This document shows positions 1 through 10,425 of a stretch of DNA of 64,000 nucleotides, one piece after another (position 1 is the first letter of the stretch; every line of letters starts with the position of its first letter). The translations under genes were made by a program, and so were the position numbers. Source of the stretch: Nematopogon swammerdamellus (taxonomy: Eukaryota; Arthropoda; Insecta; Lepidoptera; Adelidae); NCBI GenBank assembly GCA_946902875.1, contig OX336353.1, positions 20,597,151 to 20,661,150 of the forward strand. Reading direction: 5' to 3'. The notes under the pieces were generated by a model that did not search any database, was not told the DNA's origin, and saw nothing but the letters and a program-made list of their open reading frames with translations.

Positions 1-2245
1 TTCAAAAGAATGCGAGGATTTGCTGATGAGCTTAACGAAGAAGGTGTTGAAGCACCGGCTGCAGACCGGCGAGACCAGGAACGACTTCTTCCAGCAGATG
101 ATCCAGTACAGGCAGAACGATACACTTGGGGGTACTAATTTTTAGGGTTCCGTATCCATACGGGACAAGTATACAATTATTTACAAGTATATAATCTTAA
201 GGGATCCTCATACAAGAAACGTGTTTTCTCACAGTTTTTTTGTTGTTTGTTTTGCTCTATCGTAAAAACGGTTATAGGTACTTTACTCACCGTGTTTTTA
301 AAATACATATAGTGATAGCAACTATCTGTTATTTATATTTTAACAAAATTATTTTTAACGAAAAATAACATGACAAATATTTACAGATCCTGGAAGTTCA
401 ACTTGGAAATAATTTACAAATAATAATAATTTGAACGAATTTCCAGTATTCACGGATAAATACATAGCAGCACATTGCTTCGGCTTCGTTGGAGACGGGT
501 ACGAGACCTCCAGCGACGTCATATGCTTCACTCTGTTCGAGGCAAGGGCGCATTATTTATTCTGACCATAAATACAACACCTAAGGTCTCAGTATATCGA
601 ACAAAATTGACACGAGTTTGCTGCGCAATTTATCTTTTCCCACACAATTGTTTTTCGCCTGCGTCAGTATTCTGTGCCTGCGTGTACTTCTCCCACATCC
701 CAAAGGTTGCCTGTTAGAATAGAATACCTCACGGCATTAAGCTCGCGTATTGTGTTGTGCCTAATTTGTATACATTTGTGTCCAATAGAGACTAATACAT
801 ACATACAGTTATTGCGTTGAGGTTGGAAATTCCTTAGCGATTTGACTATGGAGAAAAATAATTATAAATATACCTATTGATAATATAAATATCTGTAAGT
901 ATTCAAATATCCCTAGCAAAAATAGACTCTTATCGCGTAAGATTAAAGATTGGAGAATTAATACAAGTACAGTACAGTATGTTCTACAAAATTATAATTG
1001 TGAGCAGCTGGCGTGGCACCAGGACATGCAGGACAGAGTGCGGCAGGAGATCCAGGAGCAACTGCAGCAGAATGGTGGCCAGCTCACCCAGAACTCCGTC
1101 TCCGCCCTCCAGTACCTGGACATGGTCGTCTCTGGTGAGCGAGTGACTTGCAATATTATAATTTCTTCTCGAGATTCGTTCCAAAAACTTGCTACAGCTA
1201 TTCACACAGTCGGGTCCGTATTTCGAGCTCTTCCGCACCACCGCATCGGTTGGAATTATAAATAATCAAAACGTGAATGCGGGACGCAGAAAATGTCAAC
1301 GTATCCCGTATTTGGTTCGGGGTGCCATGATCGTTGGCGGTCTTGGAGTTGGCGGTATGCCTAAGTGTCAAGGCCGAAGGCCATCATCCGCCGGCCGACC
1401 GGCCATCCTTGTGCGCGTCTCGATCTCTACGTTGTGGCACAAAGAAAATAGTTTGTGGGTTAATAGATAAAAGATATCCTTTCTCGAAGAAGCTATTCAA
1501 AAAATTCAAACAGGTAGTATTTGTGAGGCCGTACCTAATTTTTTTTCAGAATCGCTTCGCATGCACCCCCCTGCGCTGGTGATAACGCGAGTGTGCACCA
1601 AGCCGTACACGTTCCCGCCGGCGACGGCGCACAGCAAGGCGGTGGAGGTGCCGGTGGGGACTCCGGTGTCCATAGCGGTGTACGGCCTGCACATGGACCC
1701 GCAGCACTTCCCCAGCCCGCACAAGTTCGACCCGGAGCGGTTCAGTCCGGACGCGGTCGCCGCCAGGAACAAGTATACCTACCTGCCGTTTGGTGAAGGA
1801 CCGCGGATGTGCATCGGTATTGAATTTTTGCAGACACCTTTTCTAGTAGTTTTCTATTTGTAGGACATTTATCTATAGGTATAATTAGGTACCTAGTAGT
1901 AAAACAAATTCGTTGATTATCCTGAAATTCACTAGATTGGCCTAATTTTTTTTGCTGGCACCTTCCAAAATTATATGGCAGAGCAAATCGCTCGCTCGGT
2001 ATCTTCACATAACATTTTTGATCCAGAATAGTTCGAAATAGATGTACGAGTTGGCTATTATATTCGTGTTATTTCTTTTAGGAATAAAATTTGGCCAACT
2101 TCAGGTAAAGGCAGCGCTGATTTCTCTACTGGCCAAGTTCCGAGTGAAGCCGTCCCCTAAGTCCTCCTACCCCGTGGGCATCGACCCCAAGGTCTGGATT
2201 AAGAGACCGCTCAATGGCGCGTGGCTCTACTTCGAGAAGATCTAA
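1..2245 (+). CDS. Cytochrome P450, CYP3 clan, gene A (3' part only)
   Basis: This is a haem-thiolate monooxygenase, expected to sit on the endoplasmic reticulum and to oxidise lipophilic substrates with electrons from cytochrome P450 reductase. Five exons are visible: 1-131, 447-541, 1008-1134, 1550-1816 and 2082-2245 (stop TAA). The first exon is the equivalent of exon 5 of genes B and C and starts 6 nt before the window. Visible motifs are I-helix DGYETSS, K-helix ESLR, an intact PERF motif (DPERF) and the haem-binding loop FGEGPRMCIG with its cysteine ligand. The frame is open across all junctions. Exon 2 of the window ends at a GC rather than GT donor (GAG|GCAAGG). The first half of the gene lies outside the window. 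Family membership (CYP6, CYP9 or a smaller lepidopteran family such as CYP324) cannot be settled here. Confidence 0.9.
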
Positions 2246-2424
2246 TATTTTGTACTTTGATGATGATAAACTTAAAGTTTAATGTCTATTTTGGATGTGT
2301 ACACATTTATGCAGTGAATTGTGATTTCGCGTACTTACCTAACGCGTCACAGGCGTCACGCTCGCATCGCATCATATGTTTTTCATAACATGAAATGGAA
2401 CAGAATGAAACGACCAAAACAAGA

Positions 2425-2565
2425 ATAACTCAATAACAACACAAGCAAAACACCAACAACAGAATCAAAACAACAGCAACACAACAACGACGACGACAAC
2501 ACAACCAAAACAACAACAACGATGACGACGACGACATCGACACAACTAAAACAACTACAATAGAT
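2425..2565. repeat. Imperfect (CAA)n/(ACG)n microsatellite-like tract
   Basis: The stretch is dominated by AACAAC, CAACAA and GACGACGAC units with interruptions, downstream of the gene A stop. It is purine/C only for long runs. It could lie within the gene A 3' UTR. Confidence 0.6.
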
Positions 2566-3033
2566 AAAATTGTCAAATTAGTTCAAATAAAAGACAGGTA
2601 TTTCTTGTCTTCAAACTATGTACGTCTTCACAGGACTTATTGGTTCCGTGTTTAGCCAAATTGATGGTTTGGGATAATTTATTTTACTTTTACTACGAAC
2701 AAAAGTCTCGCCATAAGTAGCAGCTTTGGGACAGCATGGGTAGAAGGCTGATAGGTCGATACAATTTCGGACCATGCATAGGTTTTCCTGGCTTCAGGAT
2801 CATTATGATTTCGGAGATCTTCCACTGAGGTAATAAGAAATTCTATCTAAGCACTGCGTTGAAGGTTGCTTATAAAGCGACCAATTGAGGATCACACAGA
2901 AATGTGAAGATGGGAATTCATTTTAAGTAAGTAGGTAATAAAATTTATTAGAGTGACCTTATTTTGTTTTATTTCATTCCTGGGAACTCACATTAAGAGG
3001 CGATGCAATAGTAGAATAGTGGTGGAACTTAAT

Positions 3034-3079
3034 AGAAAACAACAATTTGAAACTTAATAGTTTCAAATTGTTGTTTTCT
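3034..3079. repeat. Perfect 20-bp inverted repeat (hairpin)
   Basis: AGAAAACAACAATTTGAAAC at 3034-3053 is the exact reverse complement of 3060-3079, with a 6-nt spacer (TTAATA). It may be the remnant of a tiny foldback element. Confidence 0.85.
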
Positions 3080-3993
3080 GCTCCTTTCCCAAAAATAGTT
3101 AATTTCGATGTTCTCTACTAAATGCTTCTAACTCGCACCAATATAACTTTTACACAATAAAATTACACGTTAGATTAGATATAGGGAAGTTTGTTTATAT
3201 TCTTGGATCTAGACTAGAGTTTATTTAGTGTATATTATGTGATACTTATGTATAACATTAAAACATGAACACATTATGTAACATATTATTTAACTTACAA
3301 AATGTCGAGCAAAATGTACATTCTTTCATTGTATCCTTCCACATTAGTAGCATCGAGAAATAAACATTGAAAATCTGGTTTTTCTAGAGTACCTACCTAC
3401 CTAGGTAAACAAGTAGGCTCCTAACCTATCTATTCTAATGCTAATAATAAATTATGCTATAATTATTTGTAAATATAGGTAGTATGACTGTATGTATATT
3501 TCAGTACCTTCCTATATAATCCCAATTGTGGCCCCTCTGACCCAGTCTACCATAACGAATGGCATAAAGTAGGTAAGTACGCACTTGTCTATCTCAGCAG
3601 AGTTCAATTCACTTGAATGCGAGGTCATTCATTAGATAGCGACACAGGTTGTTAGTTTTACGTTCAAGTTCTGCACTCTACACTAAGAACTTAGCTTTCT
3701 GAAACTGAATTATTTTCTACACAATGAAATGAATCTAATTTACAAAAGACAAAAAAAAATTTCATCTAGGCATCAATTACAAAACCTAACACGATAATAA
3801 TAAACAGACCGCTATTGTTGTTTTAGCAGGCCAGACTGTACGTAATTTTAGGGTGTTCTAACACCTCTGGTTTCAGGGGATAGACAGGCATATGATGGGG
3901 ATTTTTGTTTGACCCACTTTAGTTGTCAATGTTTCTTTTTCACCATAAAAAATTGTGACACATCCTTTGTTTGTGTTGGTTGATGATGCCGTC

Positions 3994-4118
3994 ATTATCA
4001 ATTGAAACACAAAAATGAGCGAGGCCGCAGTCAACATTTGTGTTACTTCCACTGCAGGCTTATTTTCAACTTTATTCCAAAAAATTATCTACTTTTAAAC
4101 GTACCTACTTATTTAAAA
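3994..4118 (+). promoter_or_regulatory. Upstream region of P450 gene B with block shared with gene C
   Basis: ATTATCAATTGAA(A/G)CAC occurs at 3994-4010 upstream of gene B and at 10279-10295 upstream of gene C. In both cases CAGTCAAC follows a few dozen bases later (4028-4035 and 10343-10350) and resembles the arthropod initiator (TCAGT-type). The flanking sequence is otherwise diverged, so the shared blocks are candidate core promoter or control elements. No TATA box is obvious. Confidence 0.35.
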
Positions 4119-7100
4119 ATGATACTATTGTTTGTAATACTTTTGTTCGTATGTGCACTTGTGTATTTGTATATAACATTAAATCAAAATTATTGGAAAA
4201 AAAGGAATGTGCCATTTATTGAATCGAAATGGTTTTTTGGAAACTACAAGGAAATTTTGCTCGCGAAGCGCCACTTGGGTGTTGTTTTCCAAGATATGTA
4301 CAAGTAAGTAGTTGTTCATTATATAAATAAAAAGATACTGTAAAATTTGTCTATTTTCTAGTTCTAGAATGACTAGAGATTTTTTTTAGCTTATCGTGAT
4401 AACAGTTTTATGCACACTGGTAATCATAACTCAGTAGTGGTATGGGTTTGGTGGATGGTTGATTTTGATAATTCTGAATGCATTTATAAAGTTGCGTCGA
4501 GGTTTATTCTTTGAAGCATCTTCCTCCAGCTTTAAGTTTTGTTTGCAACTGCAGCCAGCAGCCAGACGCTCTGTATTCTGGATACCTGAAGATAAGACAG
4601 CCGAGCGTGTTGCTGCGACACCCAGACCTCATCAAGACTATTCTCACCAAGGACTTCTCCAGTTTCGCCAATAACGACATTCAAGTTCGTTCTTTTGTCA
4701 TGATATGACAAATTTATATTCAGATTAGGTATATAAACAAATTTATGCGAGGATTTTTTTTTTTATGGAAACTGACACTTTTGGCTACATCACCTACAAC
4801 ATCCGTGATGCGAGCCCATAACACCGGGTGAACTAGGTGCCATGTCAGTGCTTCCCTTCGATCGTGCCGGCTACACTGAATGGAAAACACAAACAAACTA
4901 TTTACATAGCCGTTTCGTTCGACGTTTCATTCTGTGCGGTGGTACCAACCCGGGTGGGTTGAACCCTACCACCGAGTAAGGTAGGAAGGGAAGGAACCTA
5001 CAGTTCTACGTGGATCCGAACCACGGTCAGCCTCCAACGGTCGAGCGGTCACCCATCCAAGTACTGACCGCGCCCACCTTTGCTTAACAATTAATAGCAA
5101 CAGTCCACTGTCTGCACCACTGAGCTATGGAGGCTGGCAGAAATTGAAAACATTTGCGTATTCAGTTCAAAATACAACTGATTTACATGCTTCTAAAGTT
5201 CCATCTACTAAAGTACCTAGGGAGATCTTCACTTAGAAACTTCAGTCAGCCCAAAAAAAGAGAGCGCGTTCTCAGTAATTGCAGATTCAATGGATGGACT
5301 TGTGGACTGAATGTAATTATTTACAGACACAAAAAATAAAAAATTAAACATGCTTTCAGATCGACAAGGAGGTAGATTTCCTATTCGGCAATAACCCATT
5401 TGTCCTGAACGGTGATGAGTGGAAACAAGCGAGGAACCACTTCATACCCACCATCATGAGCGCTCGGCTCAAGACTTACTTCCCGGGCATGTTGGCCGTC
5501 TGCGAGACCATGACCAAGTATGTGGAGGGACAAATTGGTGAGAATGGCTTGGCGCATTTGGAGACTAAACTTGTAAGTGTATACCCAATTTTGCTTTATT
5601 AGAATTAGAATTAGGTATTCTATTATAATTTCTCCTATCTACTAATTTATATATTCTGCTATAATTTCGGAAGATTTCTGTAAAAACTGTTACCTTATGT
5701 CGCGCGTACCGTGTTAGGATGTTACCGTACAAGATGTTAGCAGTGTCGTTGTCGACAGCTGGGCGGAACTAATACTACAGACGTGATCGCCAACTCAGTG
5801 TTCGGAGTGGAAACCAACTCGTTTGAGAATCCGGACAACCCGTTCGCTAAAGTCTCCCGGACAATCTTTGAAAACACTTTCTTCCACAATTTCAAGGTGT
5901 TGACGGGATTTATGTTTCCTCAACTGATGAAGATCTTGAGGATTCGGTGAGTCGCCTGTACTGTTTGTGCGTCCGTTTACTACCAGCAAATCGTCATTCA
6001 CAATCATACAAACTTAATTTGAAGGTTTATTTAATAATTAACAAAAAAGTAATACTAATAACTAAAGAAATAAACCTACCTAACAAACATTAAAATAACT
6101 ATCAAAAGGGGCATTTTCAAATGTTCCTAGAACACTTGCTGCATTACCCCGCTGGATGGCAAGGCTTACCCTTTGAATGAAGTAGGCCCTTGATTGCGGG
6201 ACGCCAGTTGCGTCCACCAGCAGAGGCCCAAGCCTCTTCAAGAAGCTTTTGGCTTCACTGCTCCACGGACCGAGGGTTTCAACCGCAAACGCAACAAATT
6301 CGAAATCTTGAATAATATTTGAATATTTGTTGCGTTTGAGGCTCTCCGCTCCGGCCGCGGCCGCGCCAGCCGCTCTTGAAGAGGCCCGAACGTGACTTGG
6401 AGCCAATGTGTCGACACAAGTGGCGTCCCACATCAATGACCTACCCTTAGCCCATGGCACCAGGGTGATACCATCGGGCCTCTTGCCATCCAGCCAAAAA
6501 TAACCGCAAGTTTCTAGGATGCACGGTATGTTTGCTGTCAGAAGCGTGGACTTTATAAAACTAGACTGCATATTTGAAGTAAAATCATTACATCGCGACT
6601 CAGTAGTGAAGTGAGTCGCATAAGAAAAAAACTTTATTTCTGGACCAATGACCAGGCCAATAAAGCCGCCCTAGCGTTATATCGAGATGTTTATGTGTTA
6701 GTATATCATATTAATTTTACTCGAAAAAAAAACCTGATCGGTTCTCGATCTTTTCTACTTTATATGAAAGAAGACAGAGGGGTACCTACTTGATGTTTTA
6801 AAAGTATCTACGGTTAAGTATAATCGCCAACGTGGGAAGTTTCTTCTGTTAAATCTTTCTTGAGTAAATTTTAATAAAGTATTTGTTACTTTATTAAAAT
6901 TTACTCATATCAAATCTAACCATTGAATCTAACATAATATAAACAAACACAGGTACGTCCGAAATGGTTGGTTTGCCTGTTTTTCTGCTTAGGCTTACTT
7001 CAAAAGAGTGCGAGGATTTGCTGATGCGGTTAACGAAGAAGGTGCTAAAGCACCGCCTGCAGACCGGCGAGACCAGGAACGACTTCTTCCAGCAGATGAT

Positions 7101-9982
7101 TCAGTACAGGGAGAACGACACACTTGGGGGTACTAATTTTTTTCCTTCTTTAGGTTTTAGCCGCGATAATAGTATACCAGTCCATTGTGTATAATAAATA
7201 CGTACAGGGACTTCAACCTAATCAACTCGGGACCATAAACGAGTTTTTTTAATTTGCACTCCGAAATCAACTTATCAGAGAAGAATATAATAATTTAATA
7301 CCAAGGTATCTAACTAGGTATGAGCTTGGTAAACTGCTCACGGAGCTCTCTCTGGGGACATTCGCGCGGCCTTAGGAGGTACCTTAGGCAGAAGATCAGC
7401 CTAGTCATTCAGAGGGGGAACGCTGCCTCCGTCATCGGCACAATGCCAATTACGCCGACAACGGAGGAATACTTTTATAGTTATTTCATTTTATATTCTA
7501 CCTATTAGTTTAAATATATCTGTTTCAATAAATTTTCATACTCGTAAATAGAAGATGAATATAAATAAGGTATCTAACTAGGTAATTTTAGTTTTCATTT
7601 CATTCTCAGAGTGAATATAGTGTCGTTGGTTTATAGGGTCCGGGGTGTATAGGGTCCGTTGGAAAATAACATGGCAAATATTTGTGTTGAAGATCAGCCC
7701 ATGGAGATTCCACATTTGTAATTTACCAACTAATAAGAATTTGAACTTTGTATGAATTTCAGTATTCACAGATAAGTACATAGCAGCAAATTGCTTCGGC
7801 TTCGTGGCAAACGGATATGAGACCTCTAGCGATGTCATATGCTTCACTCTGTTTGAGGTAAGAGTGCCTACATACATTTGTTTGCATGACAAATACAATA
7901 TAAATCTTCAATTTAAATCTATCTAGCTAGGGTTTCTCTCTGAAGTTTGCTCAATATTGGTCAAAATGATCAACAGCTTGCGGGGTACCTAGTGGTTTTT
8001 AGATTTCCGTAGCCCGTACGGAAGCCCACGCGCTCCTGTCTGTCCTACTGCTTCGTCATCTTACATTCCGAATAGCAACTATATAGTATAGCAACAACAA
8101 TGAAAAGGGCTGCGTACAGTGTAACTAAGTATATTGTATATTACAATAATTATTGTGCCGATGGTCGAAATTAAATTAGCGATTTGGCTATCGAAAAAAG
8201 ATGTTTGATGTTTGTAGACTACACAAACTAGCTAGACTAAAGCCAAGCCATTTTAATTTAACAATATTTACACCATAGGTACTTTACATTTGATTGTGAG
8301 CAGCTGGCGTGGCACCAGGACGTGCAGGACAAACTGCGGCAGGAGATACGGGAGCAGCTGCAGCAGGATGGTGGCCAGCTCACTTATAACACAGTCTCCG
8401 CCCTCCAGTACTTGGACATGGTCGTTTCTGGTGAGCTGCTTTTATAAATCGGTCATCGCGAGCATTTCTTCAAAAAACTTGATGCAACGATCGATACTCT
8501 CAATAAGCACCATTAAATCCTGCACTAAATGCGTTACGGACAAATGACAACTGTCCTCAAAGAACTATAGAGAGAGGGTCTTCTACGGTAACGTCATACA
8601 CGGTGGCATTAAGCCAGAGTCGTGGAACATAAGAGTATGGTCGGTCTTCAAGAGAGGAGACAAAACATTGTCGAAGAACTATTATACCCATCTCGCTCCT
8701 GATACGTATATAAGCTGTTCTCGAGAGTCCTCGCTCGCCTCGTCTCGCCCCAAGGTTTGACGACCACCAGCCGCCAGAGCAGGTCGAGTTTTTTTTTTTT
8801 TTTTTAAGTCCGAACTGTGTCTCGCTTTTGTGGACTTCGACAAAGCCTTTGACCGATTTTCACCTCACTCACCACGAGTGAGGTGAAAATCGATAAAATC
8901 CGTAATAACGAAATGCGACAAAGAACTAAGGTACCTAGTCGATATTGTTAAGAACATTTGCAAGCTGATGTGGCAATGGGCTGGGTGGGCACATCTATCG
9001 CAGATCCGACAACCGCTGGGGTAGACGGAAGCTTGAATGGTTCGTTTTATTTTCAGAAACACTTCGCATGCATCCACCGGCAATGTTGTTAAATCGTGTA
9101 TGCACCAAGCCGTACACGTTCCCGCCGGCGACGGCGCACAGCGAGGCGGTGGAGGTGCCGGTGGGGACTCCGGTGTCCATAGCGGTGTACGGCCTGCACA
9201 TGGACCCGCAGCACTTCCCCAGCCCGCACAAGTTCGACCCGCAGCGGTTCAGTCCGGACGCGGTCGCCGCCAGGAACAAGTTTACCTACCTGCCGTTTGG
9301 TGAAGGACCGCGGATGTGCCTCGGTAAGTGAATTGTTGGTTCATGGTCATTGAGTAGACAATTCTTGCGCGGCAACGTTCGGAGTTGCTTAGCTATCGAA
9401 AATAACTTGTATTATTATTATAATTATTTTTTTTTTTTTATGGAAACTGACACGGTTGGCCACATCACCTACAACATCCGTGATGTCAGCCCATAACACC
9501 GGGTGAACTGGTGCCACGTCAGTGCTTGCTTCCCTTCGGTCGTGCCGGCTACACTGAACTGGACGGAAAACACAAACTATTTACATAGCCGTTTCGACCG
9601 ACCTTTCATTCAGTGCGGTGGTACCAACCCGGGCGGGTTTAACCCTACCACCTAGTAATATAAGAAGGGTGTCATATCCCTTAGTCGCCTTTTACGACAT
9701 ACACGGGGAGAGATGCAGTGGAGCTATTCTTTTAAAGTACCGGCCCCACACGGTACTTAGGTAGATGTAGGTATGGTTTTCTAAATTGTTTCCACTTCAT
9801 CCGTGTTATTTGTTCTAGGAATTAAATTTGGTCAACTTCAGTTGAAGACAGCGCTGATTTCTCTGCTGAGCAAGTTCCGAGTGAAGCCGTCCCCCAAGTC
9901 CTCCTACCCCATCGGCATCGACCCCAAGGTCTGGATCAAGAGGCCGCTCAACGGTGCGTGGCTCTACTTCGAGAAAATATAA
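4119..9982 (+). CDS. Cytochrome P450, CYP3 clan, gene B (complete, 9 exons)
   Basis: This is a complete microsomal P450 of 501 aa. Exons are 4119-4303, 4555-4684, 5360-5572, 5759-5946, 6993-7129, 7763-7857, 8304-8430, 9057-9323 and 9819-9982 (TAA). All introns are GT-AG and the phases agree with gene C. The start ATG at 4119 opens a hydrophobic membrane anchor (MILLFVILLFVCALVYLY) followed by a basic stretch before RNVP. In order there are a C-helix WKQAR, an I-helix NGYETSS (first Ala/Gly of the usual AGxxT replaced by Asn), K-helix ETLR, PQRF in place of PERF, and haem loop FGEGPRMCLG. An in-frame ATG at 4002 exists, but the 4119 start matches gene C and gives a normal anchor. Introns 4, 5 and 7 contain retroposon remnants. 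It is a tandem paralogue of A and C; the substrate is unknown. Confidence 0.93.
4754..5136 (-). mobile_element. tRNA/5S composite SINE, full length
   Basis: In intron 2 of gene B, on the - strand. The poly(A) tail appears as poly(T) at 4754. The head at the right end has the A-box-like GATAGCTCAGTGGT type sequence (here GAGCTATGG), the 5S-like segment and the closing B-box region. It is the same family as the copies at 9427, 10838, 13930, 34985, 39391, 54029, 55339 and 56050. Confidence 0.85.
6085..6575 (-). pseudogene. C-terminal remnant of a retroelement (DGKRPDG...QRGNAAS family)
   Basis: In intron 4 of gene B. A 163-codon open frame contains DGKRPDGITLVPW, DATCVDTLAPSH, VETLGPW and AIQRGNAASVLGT. 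This is a tail widely seen at the end of reverse-transcriptase polyproteins in invertebrate genomes (family name not recalled). It lacks the polymerase part. Related pieces lie at 7320-7500, 13590-13915 and 46075-46360. Confidence 0.6.
7320..7500 (+). pseudogene. Second remnant of the QRGNAAS retroelement tail
   Basis: SLVIQRGNAASVIGTMP is encoded at about 7396-7445 in intron 5 of gene B, on the opposite strand to the 6085 copy. Only the last part is present. Confidence 0.55.
8560..9035 (+). pseudogene. Degenerate RTE-clade reverse transcriptase
   Basis: In intron 7 of gene B. Across shifting frames it keeps KNY..LFSRVLAR..SPQ and LCLAFVDFDKAFD, as in RTE reverse transcriptases, then MRQRTKV and WQWAG of the C terminus. 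There are many frameshifts and a T-tract insertion, so it is not functional. It ends about 20 bp before exon 8. Confidence 0.65.
9427..9665 (-). mobile_element. tRNA/5S composite SINE, tail part
   Basis: In intron 8 of gene B. It matches the 34985 copy from the poly(A) tail back to the ACCCTACCACC block; the head is missing. It joins a fragment of another repeat (9666-9760). Confidence 0.8.
9666..9760 (-). mobile_element. Fragment of GGGGCCGGTAC-headed SINE-like repeat
   Basis: On the - strand this reads CCGTGTGGGGCCGGTAC..., followed by CATCTCTCCCCGTG and AAAGGCGACTAAGGG, the same as the start of the element at 18574-18898. Confidence 0.7.
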
Positions 9983-10278
9983 CATTATATGTATATTTCT
10001 AATGATAAACTGAAGTTTAACGCTATTTCCATCTGCAATGAGCATACGCTTTAAGCATAATTATTGTATTTGGCGTAGCATTAAAAAAACATTGTACACG
10101 ATTATTGTTGACTGATTATTACAGTTTGACCTGATGACTTTTATCAACTCGTTTTGCCCGTTTGAAAGATAATAATAAATTCAATAACCCTGCGGGCCTG
10201 CGACAACCGTCTTCTGTGATCGCATTGTCGCAAATAGACACGGAACGGCCCCCTTCGTGTACCTCTGTACCTACCTCC

Positions 10279-10425
10279 ATTATCAATTGAAGCACTAACA
10301 ATAACAAGTCACACGGGCGAGTCCCAAGTCCCAACTCCCACCCAGTCAACTCTCGATCGTTTTCTGCTCGCGCGTAGTTGGGCCTGTGCAATAGATTTTG
10401 CTACAAATTGTATCTATATTTAAAT
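10279..10425 (+). promoter_or_regulatory. Upstream region of P450 gene C with block shared with gene B
   Basis: This contains the gene C copies of the two short blocks conserved with gene B (ATTATCAATTGAAGCAC at 10279 and CAGTCAAC at 10343). The distance to the ATG is about 150 nt in C and 125 nt in B. The rest is C-rich and differs from gene B. Confidence 0.35.

Larger units (their letters stand above)
2246..3993. other. Intergenic region between P450 genes A and B
   Basis: This is AT-rich spacer without a gene. It contains an imperfect CAA/ACG trinucleotide-rich tract (about 2425-2565) and a short perfect hairpin (3034-3079), listed separately. Nothing else was recognised. Confidence 0.6.

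Noticed and set aside
4002..4118. Upstream start for gene B at 4002
   Set aside because: It would add 39 residues absent from gene C ahead of the membrane anchor; the 4119 ATG aligns with gene C.
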